The notes below the pieces were generated by a model, which did not search any database, was not told the origin of the DNA, and saw nothing but the letters and a program-made list of their open reading frames with translations. Positions 34,499-43,058 of a stretch of DNA of 64,000 nt are shown piece by piece (position 1 is the stretch's first letter; each line of letters begins with the position of its first letter). Origin of the DNA: Mycolicibacterium komossense (GTDB lineage Bacteria; Actinomycetota; Actinomycetes; Mycobacteriales; Mycobacteriaceae); NCBI RefSeq assembly GCF_025822605.1, contig NZ_JACKTY010000047.1:181649-245648 (forward strand), read 5' to 3'. Position numbers and translations under genes: made by a program.

Positions 34499-35752
34499 GT
34501 GACGCCCGAGGAGGAGCGCGGGGCCGAAGGGGCGACCGGCTTCATCGCGCGGTTGGGCGCGACCATGGCCGGCGCGAACTACCCAGTCACCATGGTCCAG
34601 CACACCATGGTGACCACGGCGAATGCCTACCACGTCACCCAGGAAATCCTGGTGCTGCCGAACTACGTGCACGTCGGAGGGACGGACAGCAGCGGGCACA
34701 CCGCGCTCCACATCGCCCGACCTGAGCGGGATCTCCGCTATCACCAGACCTTTCCGCTGGCTCGGTTGATCTCGCGCGCGCAGACGGGCTCCATCTCGCC
34801 CGCAGACGGGATGACCGAGCTGGACCGCATTTATGCCCTGCCGCCGCGCTTCCCGGTGTGGGTCGGCGTCATCGGCTACGCGATCCAGAGCACTGGCCTG
34901 GCGCTGATCCTGCAGCCGGCACCGTGGGCACTCGCGGCGGCGCTGGGGCTGGGGCTGATGGTGGGGATCCTCACCGCAGTCGTCCGGGTGAGCGACGCAC
35001 TGGAACAACTGTTGCCGATCATCGTCGCGTTTCTGGTCGCGACCATCTCCTTCACCGTGGCCCACCTCGCCCACTACAGCTTCGGCAGTTTGCGGGTACT
35101 CATCGCCCCGCTGGCCTACTTCATGCCAGGGGCGGCAATCACGCTGGCCGTCATCGAATTGTCCACCCATCAATTGGTTTCGGGCTCAAGCAGGTTGATC
35201 TCGGGGTTCATCCGGTTGGGGCAACTGGCATTCGGCATCCTGATCGCCGCGCAGGTGACCGGTCTGGGCAGTTCCAACCTCGTCGACAACCCCAACAACC
35301 TGATTGGCCCGTGGGCGCCGTGGGTGGGTGTGCTCGTCTACGCCATCGGCACCACCCTGTTCTTCGGACCACCGCGGTGGTTCCTACCCTGGATGGTGGT
35401 GATTCTGCTGGTCTCGTATTCGGGCCAGGTCCTCGGCAACGCCATTGCCGGCAGCTACGCCAGCGGGTTCTTCGGCGGAGTTGTCCTCACGATCGGCGCA
35501 GTCCTGATCACCCGACTGCCGAACTCTCCGCCGACGATGGCATTGATCCTGCCGGGCTTCTGGCTTCTGGTGCCCGGCTCACTGGGGCTGATCGGTGTCA
35601 CCGAACTCGTCGGCGGTGACAGCAGTGCGGTTTTGACCGCGACCATCATCTCGTTGGTCGCGATCGCCCTCGGTATGCAGACCGGTCTGCTCATCTCCGA
35701 AGCCGTGGCGCGGCTGTGCCGGGCCCATGACCCCCGTGCCTTCCGCGGGTGA
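34499..35752 (+). CDS. ThrE-like threonine/serine exporter family membrane protein
   Basis: The 417-aa protein has an N-terminal cytosolic domain of the ThrE/DUF1212 type (ATMAGANYPVTMVQHTMV, YHVTQEILVLPNYVHV) and about 10 transmembrane helices (residues about 120-410), covering ThrE and ThrE_2. It probably exports a small amino acid or related metabolite. Start GTG 34499 is chosen because TACATT lies 6 bases upstream (leaderless pattern); an ATG at 34433 would add 22 residues but sits inside a palindrome. It converges with fbiC, 12 bp apart. Confidence 0.82.
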   Translation: MTPEEERGAEGATGFIARLGATMAGANYPVTMVQHTMVTTANAYHVTQEILVLPNYVHVGGTDSSGHTALHIARPERDLRYHQTFPLARLISRAQTGSISPADGMTELDRIYALPPRFPVWVGVIGYAIQSTGLALILQPAPWALAAALGLGLMVGILTAVVRVSDALEQLLPIIVAFLVATISFTVAHLAHYSFGSLRVLIAPLAYFMPGAAITLAVIELSTHQLVSGSSRLISGFIRLGQLAFGILIAAQVTGLGSSNLVDNPNNLIGPWAPWVGVLVYAIGTTLFFGPPRWFLPWMVVILLVSYSGQVLGNAIAGSYASGFFGGVVLTIGAVLITRLPNSPPTMALILPGFWLLVPGSLGLIGVTELVGGDSSAVLTATIISLVAIALGMQTGLLISEAVARLCRAHDPRAFRG

Positions 35753-35764
35753 CGGCGTTGGACC

Positions 35765-38359
35765 TCAGGCCGCTAGCGGGGTGTACGTGGTCGAACGCTG
35801 CCGGGCGGGACGGCCGATACCCTCCGCGATGGCAACCAGTTCGGCGACCGACTTCGCCGAGCCGTTCTCCGAACCGGCCATCCGCGAGATGGTCTCCTCC
35901 ATCAACGTCCCACCGAGATCGTTGGCACCGCCCTGGAGCATGATCTGGGTGCGCTCGACGCCCAGCTTGACCCAGCTGGTCTGGATGTTGTCGATCCTGC
36001 CGTGCAACATGATTCGCGCCAACGCGTGCACGGCGCGGTTATCGCGGTGCGTCGGTCCGGGGCGGGCAGCGCCGGCCAGATACAGCGGCGAGCTCTGGTG
36101 CACGAACGGCAGCGGCACGAATTCGGTGAAACCGCCGGTGCGATCCTGGATTCCGCGTAGCACGTTGAGATGGCCCACCCAGTGTTTCGGAGTGTCGACG
36201 TGGCCGTACATCATCGTCGAACTGGACCGAAGCCCCACTTCGTGGGCGGTGGTGACGACGTCGATCCACTCCGAGGTCGGCAGCTTGCCCTTGGTCAGCA
36301 CCCAACGGACCTCGTCGTCGAGGATCTCCGCGGCGGTGCCCGGGATGCTGCCGAGGCCGGCCTCATAGAGGCTGGTCAGCCATTCCCGTAGCGACAGCCC
36401 GCTGCGGGTGACACCGTTGGAGATCTCCATCGGCGAGAACGCGTGCACGTGCATGGACGGCACCCGCGCCTTGACCGCGCGCACCAGGTCGGCGTAGCCG
36501 GTCACCGGCAGTTCGGGGTCGATACCACCCTGCATGCACACCTCGGTGGCACCGGCGACGTGCGCTTCCCAGGCCCGATCGGCGACCTCGCCGGTGGACA
36601 GCGAGAACGCATCGGCGTCGCCCTTGCGCTGGGCGAAAGCGCAGAATCGGCAGCCGGTGTAGCAGATGTTGGTGAAGTTGATATTCCGGTTCACCACGAA
36701 GGTCACGTCGTCGCCGACGACGTCTTTGCGCAGCGAATTCGCCAGCGCGGTAACGGCTTCCAGCGCCGGACCGTCCGCAGTGGCCAGCGCAAGATACTCG
36801 TCGTCACTGCACCCGGCGGGGTCGCGTTCGGCCGAGCGCAGCGCGGCCAGCACATCGGTGTTGACCCGCTCGGGCGCGCGGGCGGCCAACTCGTGCACCT
36901 TGTCGCGGATCGAATCCCAATCACCGAACGCACTGTCCAGATCCGACCGGGTTTCGGTGCGACGGCCCTCGGTGTCGATCGCTTCATGCAGGTCGGTGCG
37001 TCCGAGCGATTCGGTGGCCTCGTCGGGCTCCTGCCACGGCAGGCCGACTGGTTTCACATCGCGGGCCCAGCCGGTTTCCGGGTCGGCCAGCGCGGTGACG
37101 TGCGCTCGCACCCGGGGATCGATCCACGCCGAGCCGGCCTGAACGTATTTGGGTTGCGCCGTCAGCCGCTGGACCAGGTCGTACCCGGCCTCGGCCGTCA
37201 CATCGGCCAGCTCATCCAGCGCCGGCCACGGCCGCTCGGGATTGACATGGTCGGGGGTCAGCGGGGAGACACCACCCCAGTCGTCGACGCCGGCACCGAT
37301 CAGCGCCAGGCATTCGGCCCGCGACACCAGGTTCGGCGGGGCCTGGATGCGCATACCCGGGCCCAACACCAGCCGCGACACGGCGAGCGTGGCCAGGAAG
37401 TCATCGATGTCGGCATCCGGCGTCGCAGCCATCGCGGTGTGATCCTTGGCCCGGAAGTTCTGCACGATCACTTCCTGGATGTGCCCGAACTCTTTGTGCG
37501 ACTTGCGAATAGCATGAATGGTCTCGGCACGTTCGGTCAGTGTCTCACCGATCCCCACCAGCAGACCGGTGGTGAACGGGATCGACAACCGGCCCGCGTC
37601 GGTCAAGGTGCGCAACCGCACCTCGGGATCCTTGTCGGGGCTGCCGTAATGGGCCAGCCCCTTGGTCTCGAACAGCCGCCGCGACGTCGTCTCCAGCATC
37701 ATGCCCATCGACGGCGCGACCGGCTTGAGCCGGGACATCTCCGACCAGCTCATCACGCCGGGATTCAGATGCGGCAGCAGACCGGTCTCCTCCAGCACCC
37801 GGATCGCCATCGCCCGCACGTAATCCAGCGTGGAGTCATAGCCCCGCTCGTCGAGCCACTGCTTGGCCTCGGGCCAACGCTCCTCCGGGCGATCGCCCAA
37901 CGTGAACAGTGCTTCCTTGCAGCCGAGCTCGCCGCCGGCGCGGGCGATATCGAGGATCTCGTCAGGCTCCAGGTACATCCCCTTGCCCTGGGCTCGCAGC
38001 TTGCCCGGCACGGTGACGAACGTGCAGTAGTGGCAGGTGTCGCGGCACAGATGCGTGATGGGGATGAAAACCTTGCGCGAATAACTGATCGGCAGCCTGC
38101 CGCTCGCCCCACGGCGGCCCGCTGACTCCAGCCCGGCGTCCCGGACCCGGGCCGCGCTGGTCATCAGGTCGGCGAGATCCTCGCCGCGGGCGGTCAGCGC
38201 GACAGCCGCCTCGTCCACGTTGAGCGCCACCCCGTCCCTGGCCCGTCGCAACACTCTGCGCATCGCCGCGGGGCTGGGGGCACCCATAGCAGGTGGGACA
38301 ACCGGGCTGGGCAGAGCAGTGCCGTGCTGGGGGTTCAGAGCCACTCCCGTGTAACCCAT
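35765..38359 (-). CDS. fbiC: FO synthase FbiC (fused CofG-CofH)
   Basis: The 864-aa protein joins two radical-SAM enzymes that make 7,8-didemethyl-8-hydroxy-5-deazariboflavin (FO), the chromophore of F420. The first cluster motif is CRDTCHYC (Cys105, Cys109, Cys112) and the second is CYTGCRFC near residue 565. Each half is a complete partial-TIM barrel with its SAM and substrate segments. Length agrees with Rv1173 (856 aa). Start ATG 38359 is likely but not certain; the first 30 residues are variable. Confidence 0.96.
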   Translation of the reverse strand: MGYTGVALNPQHGTALPSPVVPPAMGAPSPAAMRRVLRRARDGVALNVDEAAVALTARGEDLADLMTSAARVRDAGLESAGRRGASGRLPISYSRKVFIPITHLCRDTCHYCTFVTVPGKLRAQGKGMYLEPDEILDIARAGGELGCKEALFTLGDRPEERWPEAKQWLDERGYDSTLDYVRAMAIRVLEETGLLPHLNPGVMSWSEMSRLKPVAPSMGMMLETTSRRLFETKGLAHYGSPDKDPEVRLRTLTDAGRLSIPFTTGLLVGIGETLTERAETIHAIRKSHKEFGHIQEVIVQNFRAKDHTAMAATPDADIDDFLATLAVSRLVLGPGMRIQAPPNLVSRAECLALIGAGVDDWGGVSPLTPDHVNPERPWPALDELADVTAEAGYDLVQRLTAQPKYVQAGSAWIDPRVRAHVTALADPETGWARDVKPVGLPWQEPDEATESLGRTDLHEAIDTEGRRTETRSDLDSAFGDWDSIRDKVHELAARAPERVNTDVLAALRSAERDPAGCSDDEYLALATADGPALEAVTALANSLRKDVVGDDVTFVVNRNINFTNICYTGCRFCAFAQRKGDADAFSLSTGEVADRAWEAHVAGATEVCMQGGIDPELPVTGYADLVRAVKARVPSMHVHAFSPMEISNGVTRSGLSLREWLTSLYEAGLGSIPGTAAEILDDEVRWVLTKGKLPTSEWIDVVTTAHEVGLRSSSTMMYGHVDTPKHWVGHLNVLRGIQDRTGGFTEFVPLPFVHQSSPLYLAGAARPGPTHRDNRAVHALARIMLHGRIDNIQTSWVKLGVERTQIMLQGGANDLGGTLMEETISRMAGSENGSAKSVAELVAIAEGIGRPARQRSTTYTPLAA

Positions 38360-38559
38360 GGTCGTCTACGAATCATCCGCGCGTCTCACAATCTGAAACC
38401 TCGGCCCCTGACATGAACGCAACATTAGACCCAGACGCCGGCGCGTTGGGTGATGCCTCACACTGAGAGGACTCACGACACACGCGCCAGTTAACCCCTC
38501 GTCACATTGCCCGGCCGCGTAAGTTCATCACGAGTCGGGCCATCTCAACAGGAGTGTTC
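38360..38559. promoter_or_regulatory. 200-bp divergent region between fbiC and exported-protein gene
   Basis: Holds the promoters of both genes; no clear -35/-10 pair could be assigned. AGGAG at 38550-38554 is the ribosome binding site for ATG 38560. Confidence 0.3.
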
Positions 38560-39564
38560 ATGGAAGTTTCGCTGCGGTCGATGCTCACAGCGGGGGTCGC
38601 GGCCCTCACCGCCACTGCAATCGTCGTCTCGCCGTCGGTCGCGCCGATGCCTGCAGCCGCGCCTGCAGCGCACACCGCCAGCGTGGGGCTTTTGGCGGCT
38701 GTGCAGCCCATCGTGCCCGACGTGGCCCCGCTCACCACCGCCATTGCGGCGGCCACCACCGGGACCCAGGCAACCGCGACCGTGAATGCGTCCTGGACCG
38801 GCAACGCGATCATGAACTTCTACTACGCTGCCGAGCCCTGGGTGCAGTACGGGTTCCAGCTCGCCACCTATGCGGTCGGGTTCGTGCCCGTCGCCAGCTA
38901 CTTCGCGCCGCTGATCATGGTGGGGTACTACACCGGCGAGCCCGTGGTCCAGAGTCTTTTCCAGAGCGCCCAGTACCTGGTCGACGGAAACTGGACGGCG
39001 ATCCCGCCCACCCTGGTCAACGGCGTCGTCCAGGCCGGCACCAACTTGGTCAATTACACGCTGAACTGGATTCTCGGTTACCTCCCGCCGCTGCCTCCGA
39101 TCCCGCCTTTCTCCGCGACCGCGACCGCCAGCGCTGCGCCTACGACAGTCTCGTCTCTGACGAAGGAGTTGACCGCTGGACTGAGCGCACCTCTGGCCAA
39201 GTCGACCAAGGCGGCGACAGCAGCACTCGCGCCGGCTGAAGCGGCAGTCTCTGACATCACCCAAGCCGTCTCCTCAGTCACCGACACCACGGCCATCACG
39301 AAGACCATCGCGAGCACGGCGATCGCGACACCCGTCGTCAAGGGCGCCGCGACGGATCTCGGTGCCCTCGACACCACCGCGACGGCCGCCCCCGACGTCA
39401 CGACCGATGTCGAGGTGGCGCAACCGAACGCCAAGGGAGCCAAGGCCGCGAAGGCGCCCACCTCCTCCGCCGCCGCCGCCGCCACGGGAGCGAAGAAGAC
39501 AGTCAAGAGCGTGACGAAGGGCACCAAGGCGGCCTCGTCGGCCAAGTCGGCCGGCGGCGAGTAG
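38560..39564 (+). CDS. exported Ala-rich protein, member A of the LTxGxA family
   Basis: The 334-aa protein starts at ATG 38560 with AGGAG 6 bases upstream. Its export segment MEVSLRSMLTAGVAALTATA continues to a Pro at about residue 26 and closely resembles two other proteins in this window (starts 41625 and 45022). Residues about 75-185 hold aromatic-rich helices (AEPWVQYGFQLATYAVGFVP, GYYTGEPVVQSLFQSAQYLV) ending in a Pro-rich LPPLPPIPPF. The last about 140 residues are Ala/Thr/Lys-rich and probably disordered and cationic. In M. tuberculosis this slot beside fbiC holds PE12 (Rv1172c). Function unknown. Confidence 0.82.
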   Translation: MEVSLRSMLTAGVAALTATAIVVSPSVAPMPAAAPAAHTASVGLLAAVQPIVPDVAPLTTAIAAATTGTQATATVNASWTGNAIMNFYYAAEPWVQYGFQLATYAVGFVPVASYFAPLIMVGYYTGEPVVQSLFQSAQYLVDGNWTAIPPTLVNGVVQAGTNLVNYTLNWILGYLPPLPPIPPFSATATASAAPTTVSSLTKELTAGLSAPLAKSTKAATAALAPAEAAVSDITQAVSSVTDTTAITKTIASTAIATPVVKGAATDLGALDTTATAAPDVTTDVEVAQPNAKGAKAAKAPTSSAAAAATGAKKTVKSVTKGTKAASSAKSAGGE

Positions 39565-39570
39565 TCGGCC

Positions 39571-40065
39571 CTACCCAGTTTGCTTGCGGTTGACCAGCTG
39601 TCGTCCTGCGGGCGGCAGCTGGTTGGACTGATTGCGGCGCCACAGCAGCCAACCGGCCGGTCCGGAGCCCAAGACCAGCAGCAACAGCATCAGACCGATG
39701 TCGCTGAACACGATATCGCCGCCCGGGCCGGCGAACGTCAATGCTCCTACCGTCAGCAGCCAGGTCCAGAGCGGCAGGGCCGCGAACCGGTTCGACGGGG
39801 TCCAGTACATGGCGGCCCATACCAGTGCGGCATTGACCAGACCGGCGATCACCGCGCTGATCGGAAACGGCAGCCGCCCGATATACAGCGGCAGAAAGAG
39901 CGCCGAGGCGACAGCGCAGAGAATGCCGTCGATAGCCAGTAGAACCAGAACGAATGCGCCAAGGAGTGAGCCAGCGCCGCGGTCTTCGCCGGCCGTGGAA
40001 CTCGGGAGGATGCCTGTCAGGTCGGCATGCTGTCGAGCAGCGAGGTAAGCGAACCCACCACCCAT
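39571..40065 (-). CDS. four-helix membrane protein (Rv1171-like)
   Basis: The 164-aa protein has four hydrophobic segments (LLGAFVLVLLAIDGILCAVA; FPISAVIAGLVNAALVWAAM; LPLWTWLLTVGALTFAG; GLMLLLLVLGSGPAGWLLW). Position two genes after mshB matches Rv1171. ATG 40065 overlaps the preceding 35-codon ORF by 60 bases in another frame; no alternative start exists between them in frame. Function unknown; the constant link to mshB is notable. Confidence 0.75.
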   Translation of the reverse strand: MGGGFAYLAARQHADLTGILPSSTAGEDRGAGSLLGAFVLVLLAIDGILCAVASALFLPLYIGRLPFPISAVIAGLVNAALVWAAMYWTPSNRFAALPLWTWLLTVGALTFAGPGGDIVFSDIGLMLLLLVLGSGPAGWLLWRRNQSNQLPPAGRQLVNRKQTG

Positions 40066-40124
40066 TGGAAATTATCCAGGCGGTCCTGCCAGTGCTGCAG
40101 ATTCGGGTCGAGATCTGGATCCAT
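40017..40124 (-). CDS. small 35-aa ORF between mshB and the Rv1171-like gene
   Basis: MDPDLDPNLQHWQDRLDNFQ continues to a 35-aa acidic, aromatic helix without a membrane segment. GAAGGGA lies about 8 bases before ATG 40124. Its 3' end overlaps the start of the Rv1171-like gene, a typical coupling arrangement. It has protein-like composition and a plausible ribosome binding site, but coding status is not proven. Confidence 0.5.
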   Translation of the reverse strand: MDPDLDPNLQHWQDRLDNFQWVVGSLTSLLDSMPT

Positions 40125-40281
40125 GGGTCGTCCCTTCAGACGCTGCGCGTGCAGTGCACCATACCCCGCCAACCCCGTCGCGCGGCAGTAAGTAGTCGCG
40201 ACCCGACCAATCCGGGCTCGCTGCCCGAGCTGCCGCCGGAGGCGCTCTTCTCTGAGCGGGTGGGTTGGCTCGATGGTCCGG

Positions 40282-41163
40282 TCAGAGCCCGGCCAGGAGA
40301 TCGGTTTCCCAACCCCGTTCGTCGCAGGCACCGGCGGTTCCGCGGACCAGCACGTAATGCTCGCGGCCGTGGATCGGCAACGCCAGATTGTTCGACAACG
40401 CGCAGGCGCGGCCCGACGGCCCGACCGTCACCTGCGTCGCATGCGCGCGCAGGGCAGCGACCTTGGCGCTCAGCGTGTCCGTCGCGTCGACGACCGCGGT
40501 GATCTGTTCATCGGCCCACCCGCGCTCGCCCGCTTCGGTGGGCAGCTCCCACCCGGGCTGAAGATCGCCGTCGTCCAGGTCGTGGGCGGCGGCTTCAAAC
40601 GCGCTGTGCGACATCACCGTCCAGTAGAACTTCGACACGGCCCACGGAGCGCCCGGATAGTCGTCGCCCTCGGCTGCGGCCACGGCCGCGGTGGTGATCT
40701 GGTGAGCCCGGATGTGATCCGGGTGACCGTACCCACCGTGGGGGTCGTAGGTCACGACGACATGCGGCCGTAGCTCGCGGATGACGTCGACCAGCGCACC
40801 GATCGCCTCACGATCGTCGGAGTCAGCGAATCTCCTTGCTCCGGAACGGGGTTCGGTTCCCGCCATCCCGGAATCCCGCCAGTGGCCGGCGCCGCCGAGA
40901 AATATCGGGTCGCCGATTCCCAGCAGGTGCAATGCGGCGGTGAGTTCACCGATCCGATAGCCGCCGAGCTGATCGGCATGGTCGACGGCCAGCTGGGCCC
41001 AGCGCTCGCCGATCACCTCACCCTCTTCGCCGAGCGTGCACGTCACGACGTGCACTGCCGCGCCGAGAGCCGCATAGTGCGCGATGGTGGCGCCGTTGTT
41101 GAGGGTCTCGTCGTCGGGATGGGCGTGGACGAAGAGCAGCCGCGGAGAGTCGTCAGAGCGCAC
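40282..41163 (-). CDS. mshB: GlcNAc-Ins deacetylase of mycothiol synthesis
   Basis: The 293-aa zinc enzyme of the LmbE family deacetylates 1-O-(2-acetamido-2-deoxyglucosyl)-inositol. The zinc motif is VHAHPDDETL with the partner His in YGHPDH; the catalytic Asp is in AHPDDE. The C-terminal LSNNLALPI and GWETDLLAG match mycobacterial MshB. Start is GTG 41163, with TAGGGT 6 bases upstream on the minus strand, again a leaderless pattern. Confidence 0.95.
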   Translation of the reverse strand: MRSDDSPRLLFVHAHPDDETLNNGATIAHYAALGAAVHVVTCTLGEEGEVIGERWAQLAVDHADQLGGYRIGELTAALHLLGIGDPIFLGGAGHWRDSGMAGTEPRSGARRFADSDDREAIGALVDVIRELRPHVVVTYDPHGGYGHPDHIRAHQITTAAVAAAEGDDYPGAPWAVSKFYWTVMSHSAFEAAAHDLDDGDLQPGWELPTEAGERGWADEQITAVVDATDTLSAKVAALRAHATQVTVGPSGRACALSNNLALPIHGREHYVLVRGTAGACDERGWETDLLAGL

Positions 41164-41624
41164 CGCGCCACCCTACTTCGGCCGCTCCGGCGGATCCATG
41201 CGGACGCCACGTCGTCGGCGAAGTTCGCCAACCGCCTCCCAGCGCACGTCGCAGCACAATGTTCACATTCCCGCCCCGCGCGCTGGATCACCGTGCCGGC
41301 GAAGCATCCCCGCCACGACGGCAGCTACCCTCCCCCAGTCCGTGTCCGGGCCGGATCAGAATTTGCCACCTACCATGACCGTGGCGAATCCACCGCCAGC
41401 GCAGCACGATTCGCCCCGGCGAGACGGCCATACAAAATTTGCCCATCGACAGCATCCGCGTCGACGGCCACCCCCATGGCTACGAGAGCAATCGATACCC
41501 GAGAACTTGCGCCCGCAAGGATGTCGCCCGCCGCCAGCAACGGACCTATATCGTTTGCCGAGCGGAATCGCTTACACACCCGTAAATTTCACGATGTCAT
41601 CTCATCGACGCCGAGGGGTCTCCC
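41164..41624. other. 461-bp divergent intergenic region, mshB / exported protein B
   Basis: Contains the mshB -10 candidate (41175-41170) and, at the right end, GAGGGG before ATG 41625. No convincing coding frame, RNA or repeat is seen in between. In M. tuberculosis the PE11 (Rv1169c) gene lies on this side of mshB. Confidence 0.4.
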
Positions 41625-42995
41625 ATGCACGCAGCACTTCGCCCGCACCTCACGACCGGAATCGCCATCGTGGGGGCGAGCGTTCTGCTCGTCTCACCGC
41701 TGACGGTTCCAGGTCACGAGATCCGGGCCGCCGAGTCTTCTGCCGCAGTCGAATTGACTGCCGCCACCACCGCCGGACTGCCTGACCTCGGACTCACACT
41801 GCAAGGCATTGCGACGCTGGCCTTGGCGGTGGCGACATCCCAGGCGAACATCGCGTTGTTCACGGCCGGGGTCCCGTCGATGGCCGTCGAAGTCCTGGTC
41901 GCCGCCGCCCTGAATCCGGCTGCCACCCCAGCGCTGGTCAGCTACGTCGCGCACCGACTGCTCGAGCTACCGACAGCCACCAACGCCGACGTCGATTCAC
42001 TGCTAGCCGATGCGGCCACGCCCGTCGTCAACGCACTCGCCCAGGTGTTGCCTGCGCCCTGGGGGCTGTCCGATTCCGATATCGGCTTGGTGAACACGTA
42101 CTTCGCCACGGCCGCCACGATGGTCAACACATTTCTCGACAACCAATTCGGCGCCCCCGTCGCACCGGGCACAGTGATCCAAGGGGTGATCGACGGGATC
42201 TTCGGCGGGATCTTCGGCGCCACGACCGCGGCGGCAGCCCCCTCCCTGCCGAGTATCTCCCTCACGCCTGCGGACCTCGCGACGATCGCCGCCGCGGTGC
42301 TCACCTCGCAGATGAACGTCATCGCGTTCGGGGCCGGAGTGCCTGCGCTGGCCTTGAAGGTCGTGTTGGCGGCGGCACTGAGTCCGACATCGATTCCGGG
42401 GCTGCAGAGCTACGTCGCGCACACGCTGCTCGAGCTGCCGACGGCCACCGATCTCGACGTGCACTCGTTGCTGAGCGACGCGACAACGCCGATCGTGGAC
42501 GCCCTCGCCGCCGTGTTGCCAGGGCCGTTCGGCCAATCGACGACCGATCCCACCGATATCGGCATCGTCAGGACGGCGGCCTTCGCGATCGGTTCCATGG
42601 TCAACCAGTATCTCGAAACCTTCGGTGCGCCAGTCGATCCCGACACCGTCGGCAATGGGATCTTCGGCGGGATCTTCGGCACCAAGACGCCCGCGACGAC
42701 CGCGGTAGCCGCGACCACCTCTGCGACACCCAAGGCCGCCCCGTCAGCGTCGGATCCGTCGTCGGACCCGGCGCAGGTGCCCGCCTCCGTCAAAGCCACC
42801 CGCACAGCCGGTCCACGTCAACAGACCCTCAAGCAGGCACAACCCGAGACCTTCGCGGTGAGCGTCACCGACTCCGCGATCGGCAAAGCCGGTTCGAAGG
42901 ATTCGGCGAACGCCGCTGCGGCCGCCGGGGCCGCGGGGCCCAGTGGATCGGCAGCCACCAAACCGGCGAAAGCCAAAGGCACCCACGGGTCATAA
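41625..42995 (+). CDS. exported protein with internal duplication, member B of the LTxGxA family
   Basis: The 456-aa protein begins MHAALRPHLTTGIAIVGASV, an export segment like those of the genes at 38560 and 45022. Residues about 50-195 and 205-350 are two copies of one about-145-residue module: each has TSQ.N..AF.AGVP, the nearly identical SYVAH.LLELPTAT..DV.SLL.DA.TP, then a C-terminal GIFGGIFG. The modules are mostly hydrophobic helices. The last about 95 residues are Ala/Ser/Lys-rich. GAGGGG precedes ATG 41625. No enzyme motif is recognised; location at or beyond the cell envelope is inferred. Confidence 0.82.
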   Translation: MHAALRPHLTTGIAIVGASVLLVSPLTVPGHEIRAAESSAAVELTAATTAGLPDLGLTLQGIATLALAVATSQANIALFTAGVPSMAVEVLVAAALNPAATPALVSYVAHRLLELPTATNADVDSLLADAATPVVNALAQVLPAPWGLSDSDIGLVNTYFATAATMVNTFLDNQFGAPVAPGTVIQGVIDGIFGGIFGATTAAAAPSLPSISLTPADLATIAAAVLTSQMNVIAFGAGVPALALKVVLAAALSPTSIPGLQSYVAHTLLELPTATDLDVHSLLSDATTPIVDALAAVLPGPFGQSTTDPTDIGIVRTAAFAIGSMVNQYLETFGAPVDPDTVGNGIFGGIFGTKTPATTAVAATTSATPKAAPSASDPSSDPAQVPASVKATRTAGPRQQTLKQAQPETFAVSVTDSAIGKAGSKDSANAAAAAGAAGPSGSAATKPAKAKGTHGS

Positions 42996-43058
42996 CTGCT
43001 GACCGGCCGGAGTGCGTCGGGCCGCCCGATGAACGGGCACGTCGCATAGATTCAGGCG

